Source of the DNA: Carettochelys insculpta
Lineage: Eukaryota; Chordata; Testudines; Carettochelyidae
DNA length: 64,000 bases
Reading direction: 5' to 3'
Assembly (NCBI RefSeq): GCF_033958435.1
Contig: NC_134152.1
Location: 24,960,001 to 25,024,000 of the forward strand
Shown: positions 45,451 to 55,031 of the stretch, in pieces
Numbering within the stretch: position 1 is the stretch's first letter
Layout of the letters: each line of letters begins with the position of its first letter
Notes under the pieces: model-generated
Seen by the model: the letters and a program-made list of their open reading frames with translations, nothing else
Database searches by the model: none
What the model was told of the DNA's origin: nothing
Program-made: the position numbers and the translations under genes

Positions 45451-46220
45451 AATGCCTTGGGAAATCTAGGTCAATTAATATGGATCCTTGAGAGCAAGAT
45501 TTCTCTGGTGTGATGAGCAACCTTAACTTGTTCTGAGCAAAATCCTATTGCTGCACAATCTAAATGGACAGTGGGTAGCAAAGTACATGGTAACTAGAGC
45601 TATTTGCAAATGTTGGGATGTTTCATTGATGACTGCAAAAGAGATCATCATCAGCATCATCTATGTTTTAAAGCTGACTTTTCCCTCTGCTTCCATTACA
45701 ATGCTATCATGTGTGTACTGTTCCAGTGCCTAGTATGTGTCTTAACAGACCATTGACAAAGTAGTTAAATCCTTTCCTGAGTGTTTCTAGTAAATGGCAG
45801 AGGGAAGAGCTGAAAACACTTTTCCGTTTTTGTAGTGAATTTTCACAGATCTTTTTCTGTGCCTTCTTTGTACTCCAAAATGGAGGAGGAGAAGATACTT
45901 GCTTTCCATGTGGTCAGAGCAGTTTCTTTTATTTTTTTAACTTCTGATGACAGGATAATTCCAATAACATAGCATGCTTTGGATAGTACTTATACAGGCT
46001 CAGATTCATGCTCAAAGAATCTACCTCCTCTAGATATTGGTAACCAGATGTCTAAATGTCTATTTCCTTTTCTGGCACTCCTTTTTGTATTTCTTGGGGA
46101 AAATTCATTTATATTCTGGAGCAGTCAAGAGGATGCCTGGACTTTCTTTTCTGAAGTTTGATGGTGTATCTTAACTTTATGTTACATTTCTGCAAAGGTA
46201 AAAATAATCAGAACAGAAAG
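45451..46220. other. Unassigned sequence
   Basis: No recognised feature. Confidence 0.3.
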
Positions 46221-46282
46221 CTAAATAAAGAAACAAAAAAGCATTAAAGTAGCACTTTAAAGACTAATAAAATAATTTATTA

Positions 46283-46319
46283 GGTGAGCTTTCGTGGGAC
46301 AGACCCACTTCTTCAGACC
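46283..46319 (-). ncRNA. Hammerhead-like motif, minus arm
   Basis: On the minus strand: GGT, then core CTGAAGA, stem II GTGGG/CCCAC, GAAA, 'gctc', ACC. Stem I is GGT/ACC. The variable seventh core position is A rather than U, which hammerheads tolerate. One extra A precedes stem II. Confidence 0.6.
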
Positions 46320-46440
46320 ATAGCCAGACCAGAACAGACTCAATATTTAAGACACAGAGAACCAAAAATAGTAATCAAGGTTGACAAATGCCTTAAATAT
46401 CTCTATGCCTTACATATTGAGTCTGTTCTAGTATGGCTAT

Positions 46441-46477
46441 GGTCTGAAGAAGTGGGTCTGTCCCACGAAAGCTCACC
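46441..46477 (+). ncRNA. Hammerhead-like motif, plus arm
   Basis: Same arrangement as the minus arm: GGT (46441-46443), CTGAAGA, stem II GTGGG/CCCAC, GAAA (46467-46470), 'gctc', ACC (46475-46477). Fully intact relative to the other copies. Confidence 0.6.
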
Positions 46478-46580
46478 TAATAAATTATTTTGTTAGTCTT
46501 TAAAGTACTACTTTACTGCTTTTTTGTTTTGATAGTATATAGACTAGCACAGCTCCCTCTCTGTTACTAAATAACAAACC

Positions 46581-47350
46581 ATTCCTAATAGTGTTCCAAA
46601 CATTCAGAAATATGCAAGCAAATTTTGCTTTGATTTTTTCCCTTCTACTAGCTAGAAGAAAATGTTGCAGAAATATGAGCATGAAGTGATACGTTGTTAG
46701 AGCTGCCCATGTATATAAATTTGTCCAAGAAAAGAAAAAACATTTACTCTACCCCTTTCACTTGTTTAACAATAAAATTGTAAGCCAGTATGCAACAATA
46801 TAAATGCTCAAATACATTGAAGATAGATTTTTAATGGTGTTAAATGAACCATTTAGCATCACAGGCCTCTAACCTTCAGTGGCATGCACTTAGAATGAAA
46901 TCCTTCATTTGGATACAATAATAAAAAGCAGGAAAAAGAAATTGTTCTGTTAAAAGAGAGTATGAAAACACAATTAAGTTTTGAATTTTAATTTCCTTGC
47001 ATGCATGGGTTTGTTGCTCTGTGAAAAGAATGGCATTTCTGTGTGTTATCTACATAATCCAGAGGCTAAAATATCCTGTGATGCCTTATTTTGTCTAGTG
47101 CTGATAAAACTAAACAGAGTTTTAACTACATTTGCTGTAAATGGGCAAATAATCAAAAATGGACATCTTTATATTTTGATCTTTCGTTAATTTATGTGTA
47201 AATGCTGTTCTGAAGAGATTAGCATCTACAAAAGGAAATGAATTTTGCTTGGCATCTGACAGCAGTGAAAGACTATAACGTGTATTGCTCTGGGTGTAAG
47301 AAATCTGTAGTGGTCACTTTTGTGGGAACTATGAATTAAACAAATAAAAA
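46581..47350. other. Unassigned AT-rich sequence
   Basis: No recognised feature. Confidence 0.3.
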
Positions 47351-47522
47351 ATCATAGAATACTAGGGCTGGAAGGGACCTCAAGAGGCCATCGAGTCCAG
47401 CCCCCTGCCCTCATGGCAGGACCAAGTACTGTCTAAACCATCCCTGACAGACATCTATCTAACCTGTTCTTAAATATCTCCAGAGATGGAGATTCCACAA
47501 CCTCCTTTGGCAATTTATTCCA

Positions 47523-48979
47523 CTATTTGACCACCCTGACAGTTAGGAACTTTTTCCTAATGTCCAACCTAAACCTCCCTTGCTGCAATTTAAGTCCATT
47601 GCCTCTTGTTCTATCCTCAGAGGCCAAAAAGAACAAGTTTTCTCTCTCCTCCTCATGACGTCCTTTTAGATGCCTGAAGACTGCTATCATGTCACCCCTC
47701 AATCTTCTCTTTTCCAAATTAAACAAGCCCAATTCTTTCAGCCTTTCTTCATAGGTCACATTCTCCAGACTTTTATTCATTCTTGTCACTCTTTTCTGGA
47801 CCCTGTCTAATTTCTCCACATCTTTCTTGAACTTTGGTGCCCAGAACTGGAAACAATACTCCAGCTGAGGCCTAACCAGTGCAGAGTAGAGTGGGAGAAT
47901 GACTTCTCGTGTCTTGTTCACAACACACCTGTTAATGCATCCTAGAATCATGTTTGCTTTTTTTGCAACAGCATCACACTGTTGACTCATATTTAGCTTA
48001 TGGTGCACTATAATTCCTAGATCCCTTTCTGCTGTAGTCATTCCTAGACAGTCTCTCCCCATTCTGTATATGTGAAACTGATTGTTTCTTCCCAAGTTGA
48101 GCACTTTGCATTTGTCCTTATTAAACTTAATCCGGTTTACCTCAGACCATTTCTCCAATTTATCCAGATCATTTGGAATTATGACCTTATCCTCCAAAGC
48201 AGTTGCAACCCCTCCCAGCTTGATATCATCTGCAAATATAATAAGTGTACTTTCTGTGCCAATATCTAAATTGTTGATGAAGATATTGAACAGAACCGGT
48301 CCTAAAACAGACCCCTGCGGAACCCCACTTGTTATACTTTTCCAGCATGATTGAGAACCATTAAATACTACTCTCTGAGTATGGTTATCCAACCAGTTAT
48401 ACACCCACTTTTTAGTAGCCTCATGTAAATTGTATTTGCCTAGTTTTTTTATAAGAATATCATGCAAGACCGTATCAAATGCTTTAAGTCTAGGTATACC
48501 ACATCTACCACTTCTCCCCTATCCACAAGACTCGTTATCCTATCAAAGAAAGCTATGAGATTGGTTTAACATGATCTGTTCTTTACAAATCCATGCTGGT
48601 TGTTCCCTATCACCTTACTGCCTTCCAAGTGCTTGCAGATTATTTCTTTAATTACCTGCTCCATTATCTTTCCTGGCACAGAAGTTAAGCTGACTGGCCT
48701 GTAGTTTCCTGGGTTATTCTTATTCCCCTTTTTATAGATGGGCACTATATGTGCCCTTTTCCAGTCTTCTGGAATCTCTCCTGTCTCCCATGATTTTCCA
48801 AAGATGATAGATAAAGGCTCAGATACCTCCTCTATCAGCTCCTTGAGTATTCTAGGATGCATTTCATCAGGCCCTGGTGACTTGCAGACATCTAATTTTT
48901 CTAAGTGGTTTTTAACTTGTTTTATTATTTCACCTTCTAACCCTACCCCCTTCCCACTAGCATTCACTATGTGGGGCAT
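47523..48979 (-). pseudogene. CR1 ORF2 reverse transcriptase, broken
   Basis: Two open pieces (48566-48979 and 47523-48467) carry the RT. The first holds '[16 protein letters not shown]', '[16 protein letters not shown]' and 'NYRPVSLTS', the fingers region. The second holds 'SGVPQGSVLGPVLF' (residues 47-60 of the piece), the catalytic FADD (78-81), 'RDLGIIVHHKLNMSQQ', 'LVRPQLEYCFQFWAP' and 'TYEERLKELGLFNLEKRRLR', a signature of the CR1 C-terminus. Between them, near 48485-48495, motif A ('LDFSKAFDT' in intact CR1) has lost bases and shifts frame, so the enzyme is inactive. In life this enzyme makes cDNA at the nicked target. Confidence 0.9.
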
Positions 48980-49528
48980 TCCTTCATCAGACTTCTCAGT
49001 GAAGACTGAAACAAAGAAGTCATTAGCATCTCTGCCATTTCCAAGTTCCCTGTTACTGTTTCTCCCTCCTCACTGAGCAATGGCCCTACCCTGTCCCTGG
49101 TTTTCCCCTTGTTTCCAATGTATTTATAAAAAGCCTTCTTGTTTCCCTATATGCCTGTAGCTAGTTTGAGCTCATTTTATGCCTTTGCCTTTCTAATCTT
49201 GCTCCTGCATTCTTGTGTTGTTTGCCTGTATTCATCCTTTGTAATTTGTCCTTGCTTCCATTTTTTATATGATTCCTTTTTTATTTTGAGATCATGCAAG
49301 ATCTCCTGGTTAAGCCAAGGCAGTCTTTTGCCACATTTTCAATCTTTCCTATGCAGTGGGATAGCTTGCTTTTGGGCCCTTAATAATGTCCCTTGGAAAA
49401 ACTGCCAACTCTCGTCAGCTGTTTTTCCCCTCAGTTTTGCTTCCCATGGGACCTTACGTACCAGCTCTCTGGGTTTACCAAAATCTGCCCTCCTGAAATC
49501 CATTATCTGTATTTTGCTATCTTCCCTT

Positions 49529-50335
49529 CTACCCTTCCTTAGAGTTGTGAACTCTTATGATTTCATGATCACTTTCACCCAAGCTGCCTTCCACTTTCAA
49601 GTTATCTACCAATTCCTCCCTATTTGTTAAAATCAAATCTAGACCAGCTTCCCCTCTGGTAGCTTTTTCAACCTTTTGGAATAAAAAATTGTCTCCAATG
49701 CAATCCAAGAACTTGCTGGATAGTCTGTGCCCTGCTGTATTAGTTTCCCAACATACATCTGGATAGCTGAAGTCCCCCATAACCACCAAATCCGGGGCCC
49801 TGCATGACTTTTTTAGTTGCTTAAAAAAAGCCTCATCCGCCTCTTCCACCTGGGTAGGCAGCCTGTAGTAGAATCCTAGCAAGACATCACCCTTGTTTTT
49901 TACCCCTCTTAGTTTAACCCTGAGACTCTCAACATGTCCATCTCCTACGTCCATCTCCACCTCAGTCCTACTGTGTACATTTTTAATATATAAGGCAACA
50001 CCGCCCCACTTTCTTCTCTGTCTATCCTTCCTAAGCAGGCTGTACCCTTTAGTACCAAAATACCAATTATATATATTATCCCACCAAGTTTCCGTGATGC
50101 CAACGATGTCATAGTTGTATTTATTTATTAGCACTTCCAGTTCTTCCTTCTTATTACCCATACTTCTTGCATTTGTATTTCGGCATCTAAGATATTGATT
50201 TGATCTTGCCTCCCTGTTTTGCCCTGACCCACTTTTTACTCTGACATTGTTGCCCGTGCTACCTCCCATTTCTGACCCATCTCCCATGTTTCCATGTTCT
50301 CCACTTACCTGTGGGCTTTGCTCCCCTGCCCCCAT
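49529..50335 (-). pseudogene. CR1 ORF2 apurinic-type endonuclease domain
   Basis: A 268-codon piece holding the EEP-family nuclease that nicks target DNA. Visible motifs are '[12 protein letters not shown]' (Asn55), 'ITETWW' (Glu82), '[10 protein letters not shown]' (187-196, where the norm is GDFN), 'GLDLILTN' (231-238) and 'SDHEII' (SDH at 255-257). The Asn-to-Ser change in GDFN affects a conserved residue. The first 45 residues are low in conserved features and may be the N-terminal leader. The link to the RT pieces (48980-49528) is broken by stops. Confidence 0.85.
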
Positions 50336-50723
50336 CTAACCTAATTTAAAGCCCTCCTCACTAGGTTAGCCAGTCTGTGTCCAAAATATTGAATATTTCA
50401 AGGGGTCACATCCTCATGTAATGTAAATCAGCAGAATTCCACTGAAGTCAGCCAAGGAGCTGATCTTGCATGTCTCTGCTGTGGGACATAACAGTAGCTC
50501 ATCAGTATTTATGGCAAATTGTGATCAAAATTGTTATTTGAAAACAGCCTACATGCGATAAATTCATGGCGTCATTCTTTCAAAATGTGCAATGTATACA
50601 AAAGGGGCAACAGAAAGTAAAGAGAGAAGCCTGGGGGTGTCTGTCAGAGCTGGATAAATTTCAGATGGCTGAAATAACAACAAGAAGTCCTCTGGTACCT
50701 TACAGACTAACAGATATTTTGAA

Positions 50724-50763
50724 GCATATGCTTTCATGGACAAACACTTGCTTCATCAGATGC
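50724..50763 (-). ncRNA. Hammerhead-like motif, minus arm of dimer 2
   Basis: On the minus strand: GCAT, CTGATGA, a worn stem II, GAAA, 'gcat', ATGC. Stem I GCAT/ATGC is intact; the U before the cleavage position is A. Probably inactive. Confidence 0.5.
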
Positions 50764-50801
50764 ATCTGACCAAGCAGGTCTTTGCCCATGAAAGGTTATG
50801 T
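50762..50801 (+). ncRNA. Decayed hammerhead-like motif, plus arm of dimer 2
   Basis: GCAT, CTGACCA in place of CTGATGA, GAAA (50790-50793), 'ggtt', ATGT. The core has changes at required positions, so it should not cleave. Confidence 0.4.
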
Positions 50802-50900
50802 TCCAAAATATCTGTTAATCTATATGGTTCCAGAGGACTTCTTGTTGTTTTTGCAGATACAGACTAACATGGCTATCCCTCTGATTCAGACAGCTGAAAT

Positions 50901-51919
50901 GAATTTGATTTGCTGTGGTAGCCGTGGTGCAGCCAAAACATCGCAATAAACCTCAGTCCTTGTTGTAATAGCTCTGCCTTCACCACAGCCTCCCTCATGC
51001 CAGATGTCCTGGCTTCCTTGGATTTATTATATAAAAGACACAGACACGAGCTTGAAGAGCCCTGAAGAGCCTCACACCGACATAAGGAGAACTCATTCTA
51101 GTCTAAGTCAATAAAAGGAACACACCAGTCATAAATACTGCAGCAAAATAGACTCTCATGCCATAGAACCCCATGGCCTAGCCTTCCCCAGAAGGCAAAT
51201 ACATGGCTTCTGAGGGATGGAGTAAACGTCCACAGGTCTCAACTATTCCTGATTGGGATAGATGAGTGAGTGTCAGGGCCCAGGGGCAAGTATCGAGTCT
51301 CCCTGCCTGACTCTCCTTTATCACAGCCAGGGTGGTGCAGCACCTGGGCAGCTCTCAACTGAGGCAGGTGCCATGGGGAGACAGACAGCTGCACGCAATT
51401 ATTTGCTTTTTCAAGGGATACTCAGGAGAAGATAGTCAAACAAGCCAGAAGTTAGGTACCACACAGTGGTGCAAGTAAACAGAAGTGCTTTCAGGTACAA
51501 GAGGATGAGGGCACACCAGCTAAGGAATGGGGGATGTGACCCCCACATGACTCTGCTCCACCCCCAGCCTAGGATCCCCAGCTTCTTCCCTACTTTTCCC
51601 GCCCCTTCTCATCTGACTGTACCTAGGGCAAGGGGAGGCTAGAGGCAGTACAGCAGCAGGGAAAGGAGCAGAATTCCCAAGCCTGACCCCTGCTTCTCCA
51701 TGGAGCTCTGACTTATGCGTACATAGCTAGTATGGCGGAAGGAGGGAAAGGCGCAGACCTCCCAGCAGGGAAAGAAGTGGAACTCTGGGAGCACCTTGGG
51801 CTGCCATAGCACTCTTGGTTCCACCACCCCCCGGACCCTCCCACACCCCAGATGTCAGCCCTGTACACAGAAATGCAGCAGCCAGTAGAGGGGCTAGGGA
51901 TGGCTGGAGGGAGGCTTTC
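50901..51919. other. Unassigned sequence
   Basis: The GC-rich patch near 51540-51900 has chance frames only. Confidence 0.3.
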
Positions 51920-51933
51920 TGGTACATCAGAAT

Positions 51934-52971
51934 CTACACCCCACCATCAACTTATGCCTCGATTACAATGCGCAAGAGATACATTTCCTGGACACTACAG
52001 TACTAATCAAGGATGGCCTGATCAGTACCACACTGTACCGCAAACCCACTGATCACTATACTTATCTACACCCTTCTAGTTTCCATCCTGCACACGTGAC
52101 TAGATCCATTGTTTACAGTCAAGCTCTTAGGTATAATCGCATTTGCTCTGATCCAACTGACAGAGACCAAAAACTACAAGAACTTTACCAAATATTCATA
52201 AACCTGAATTACCCACCGGGAGAAGTAAAAAAACAAATCGACAGGGCCAGACACATACCCAGAAACCAGCTACTCCAAGATCATCCCAAAAAAGCCAAGA
52301 ACAGAACACCACTGGCCATCACTTACAGCCCCCAACTCAGACCACTGCAATGAATTATTAAAGACCTACAACCTATTCTTAATCAGGATGCTACACTCCA
52401 GAAGCCCCTGGGTGACATGCCTGTTTTCTCCTACAGACAACCTCCCAACCTCATGAGGATCCTTACTAACAGCCACAGTCTATACCCCAGGAACACCAGT
52501 CCTGGAACCTTTCCCTGCAACAAAGCCCGCTGCCAGCTTTGTCCACATATCTTCTCTGGAAATACCATCACTGGACCTAACCAGGTTACTCACAGAATCA
52601 CAGGCACTTTCTCATGCTCCTCTACTAACATCATATATACCATCATGTGTCAACAATGCCCAGATGCTTTGTATATTGGACAGACTTCTAACTCCCTTAG
52701 ACAAAGGGTCAACGGGCACAAAACAGACATCAGAACACTTCAGATCCACAAACCAGTTAGTCAACATTTTAATGGAATGGGCCATTCTGTCAACGACCTC
52801 AAGGTATGTGTGTTACTGAAAAGACATTATCGCTCCTCTGTTGAAAGAGAATCGGACGAATTGACATTTATATTCAAATTCGGAACATTAACACATGGTT
52901 TGAATCGGGATGGGAACTTCCTTGGTCACTATAGGGGCTCGTCTGCATACTTAACTCAATCTAATTCTTGA
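51934..52971 (+). pseudogene. Penelope-like element C-terminus with GIY-YIG endonuclease
   Basis: The open frame begins in the middle of the RT ('HPTINL', 'IHFLDTTVLI', 'TLYRKPTD') and runs to a stop at 52969-52971. It is interrupted once, by TGA at 52351-52353, where the other copy has a Cys codon ('LQCIIRDLQP' region). The endonuclease is complete: 'NKARCQLC', 'IIYTIMCQQCPDALYIGQT' with the YIG that the longer copy has lost, and 'RQRVNGHKTDIR'. The RT palm is missing, so the copy cannot move by itself. It matches the C-terminal third of the protein from 10911-13538 but is clearly a different subfamily. Confidence 0.85.
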
Positions 52972-53098
52972 TCTTCCCCCCCACCCCTCCACTCTCTCTG
53001 ATTTGCTCACCTTGATTATCTGTTTCTGATTTGTCCTCCTTGCTTACTGTTTTTGGTTCTCTGTGTCTTAAATATTGAGTCTGTTCTGGTCTGGCTAT

Positions 53099-53135
53099 GG
53101 TCTGAAGAAGTGGGTCTGTCCCACGAAAGCTCACC
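53099..53135 (+). ncRNA. Hammerhead-like motif in the truncated PLE tail
   Basis: GGT (53099-53101), CTGAAGA, stem II GTGGG/CCCAC, GAAA (53125-53128), 'gctc', ACC (53133-53135). Same version as dimer 1, and directly linked here to PLE coding sequence. Confidence 0.65.
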
Positions 53136-53378
53136 TAATAAACTATTTTGCTAGTCTTTAAAGTGCTACTTGACTGCTTTTTGTTTTGATGGTACATCAG
53201 ACTGATTAAAAATAACCTAACGGCACAGAGTACCCCACCATACTGTCCCACTTGCATCATTGGTATCACAGAATATCCCTGAGGTTGTACAGTGAAGTGA
53301 TTCAGAGGGATACATAGAATATACATAAGCTTCTTGAGTAATTTGATCTATTTCTAGTCTTGATCAATAACAATCTGT

Positions 53379-53814
53379 GGCTACGTCTACACGTGCCCCA
53401 AACTTCGAAATGGCCATGCAAATGGCCATTTCGAAGTTTACTAATGAAGCGCTGAAATGCATATTCAGCGCTTCATTAGCACGCGGGCGGCAGAGACGCT
53501 TCGAAATTGACTTGTGTTGCCGCCGCGCGGAGCGTCCAGACAGGGCTCCTTTTCGAAAGGGCCCCGCCTACTTCGAAGTCCCCTTATTCCCATGAGCTCA
53601 CGGGAATAAGGGGACTTCGAAGTAGGTGGCGTGCTTTCGAAAAGGAGCCCCGTCTGGACGCGCCGCGCGGCGGCAAGGAGCGTCAATTTCGAAGCGCGGC
53701 TGCCGCCCGCATGCTAATGAAGCGCTGAATATGCATTTCAGCGCTTTATTAGTAAACTTCGAAATGGCCATTTGCATGGCCATTTCGAAGTTTGGGGCAC
53801 GTGTAGACACAGCC
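53379..53814. mobile_element. 436 bp near-perfect palindromic MITE with TTCGAA motifs
   Basis: The left end 'ggctacgtctacacgtgccc' pairs with the right end 'gggcacgtgtagacacagcc', and pairing continues to the centre at 'catgagctcacgg' (~53597). Each arm contains smaller palindromes such as 'cgaaatggccatgcaaat' with its partner and 'gcgctgaaatgcatattc'. TTCGAA occurs about ten times. CpGs are abundant, so the copy seems young. No target duplication was found (caatctgt/gctgagtg). All frames here are reflections of the palindrome. Confidence 0.8.
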
Positions 53815-54597
53815 GCTGAGTGTTAAGGCTGTCTGGTCCTGTGCTCTCTGGAAAGTCTGTCCATTAGTTTGAAATCTTTTAAACAGAGACATTTGCACCA
53901 ACTTTTACATTTGGTTGGCAGACACAGAAGGCTGTTCCAGGGAAATAAAAAGTAATTAAACGTCATTTGAATCGTGCAACTGCTTGCTAGGAGTTGCAGT
54001 ATCTGTTATCTCTCTAGTAAAAGCCAGTGGCACTTTGCTGGCCTTAATCTCACTACAAATTTTACTACCTCCAGATTGCTGGAATGCAAAAGAATTATTT
54101 GTCTTATTGGAGTGGGATGAGGGTTTACAGAAGGGATCTTGCTTCATTCAGAATTCTTCAGCACTATAGAAAGTCAGGCATCTTAGATTTCATTTCTCTA
54201 AGCGCAGTCAGACCACATTTGTCATTTTTATTGCCTTACATGGCAGTTAGAGGACACCAATATGAGTTTTAGGTGTAACCAGAACTAATCTTGTTTCGGT
54301 TTACTTTTCTCTATGATTACATTCCTCTTACTTATGTTTTGAGTGCTGTGGTGCTACCACATATCTCCTACTCAAAATATAGATTCCTATAACAATAAAA
54401 ATAATAAATTGTGATTGCTCATATACGAAGATAACAGATACTGTATGTATCACTGTGTGTGTGTATATATACATATATATATAAAATATGAGAAAGTAAA
54501 AATATTCAGAGACACAAGGTTAAAATTATTGTCTCAAAGTCCAATCTCTGCTTCCCACAAATACATTTGTCTGCAATCAGCTCCAGCTTAACATTCA
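53815..54597. other. Unassigned sequence with TG/TA microsatellite
   Basis: 54455-54485 is a (TG)n-(TA)n run. Nothing else recognised. Confidence 0.35.
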
Positions 54598-55031
54598 GGC
54601 TGAGTCTACACTTGCCCCCTCCTTTCAGAAGTGGTATGTTAATGAGGCACTTTGGAAGATGCTAATGAGGTTATGATATGAATATGCAGCGCCTCATTAG
54701 CATAATGATGGCCATGAGCAATTCGAAAGTGGCACTTTTGGAACACCGCTGCCCGTGTAGATGGGGCTTTTGAAAGGACCTCCTGGACCCTGAAAGCCTC
54801 TTCTTCCTAAAGCCAAATAGGAAGAAGGAGCTTTCAAAGTCAGGGGACCCTTTTGAAAGACCCCCGTCTACACTGGTGGTGTGCATTCCAAAAGCAGCAC
54901 TTTCGAATCACATGTGGCTGCCATTATGCTAATGAGGCACTGCATAGTCATGTCAGCACCTCATTAGCATCTTCCAAACTGCGTCATTAACATGCCCCTT
55001 CCGAAAGGAGGGGGCAAGCATAGACACGGTC
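54598..55031. mobile_element. Palindromic MITE with TTTTGAAAG motifs
   Basis: The left end 'ggctgagtctacacttgccc' pairs with the right end 'gggcaagcatagacacggtc'. Inner pairs include 'atgctaatgagg' with 'cctcattagcat' and 'cttcttcc' with 'ggaagaag'. 434 bp. Same layout as 53379-53814 but worn, with most CpGs lost. Confidence 0.7.

Larger units (their letters stand above)
46221..46580. mobile_element. Head-to-head PLE tail dimer 1 with target duplication
   Basis: The minus arm (46235-46380) and plus arm (46395-46566) are both the PLE tail seen after the truncated PLE at 51932, including 'attgagtctgttct' and 'aagtgggtctgtcccacgaa'. They meet with 5' ends facing each other. The outer flanks 'ctaaataaagaaac' (46221-46234) and 'ctaaataacaaacc' (46567-46580) agree at 11 of 14 bases by eye, as expected if the dimer integrated as one unit. 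Non-coding. Confidence 0.7.
47351..50340 (-). mobile_element. CR1 LINE, ~3 kb, 5' truncated
   Basis: Lies on the minus strand. Its 3' terminus is at the left ('aatcatagaatactagggct' in plus orientation), the usual CR1 end. Moving right come the 3' UTR, the RT, a linker region, and the endonuclease domain ending at about 50335. ORF1 is absent, so the copy begins near the start of ORF2. Frame changes and stops split ORF2 into pieces. It parallels the shorter CR1 ends at 16112, 35496 and 60170. Confidence 0.9.
50662..50900. mobile_element. Head-to-head PLE tail dimer 2 with target duplication
   Basis: The minus arm (50676-50763) and plus arm (50762-50886) are the tail type found after the 10911-13538 PLE ('atctgttagtctgtaaggt' in the minus arm; 'gacttcttgttgtttttgc' in the plus arm). 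The arms meet in 'tcagatgcatctga', so the junction lies in hammerhead stem I. Outer flanks 'cagatggctgaaat' (50662-50675) and 'cagacagctgaaat' (50887-50900) agree at 12 of 14 bases. Confidence 0.75.
51920..53201 (+). mobile_element. 5'-truncated Penelope-like element with exact 12 bp target duplication
   Basis: 'tggtacatcaga' occurs at 51920-51931 and 53190-53201, bounding the insertion 51932-53189. Inside are the C-terminal PLE coding part and the tail with the hammerhead-like motif and 'ttttgttttga' end. The exact duplication argues for a recent insertion. Confidence 0.85.

Noticed and set aside
53377..53826. Several frames in the palindromic MITE
   Set aside because: They mirror each other because of the palindrome and match transposon text, not a protein family.
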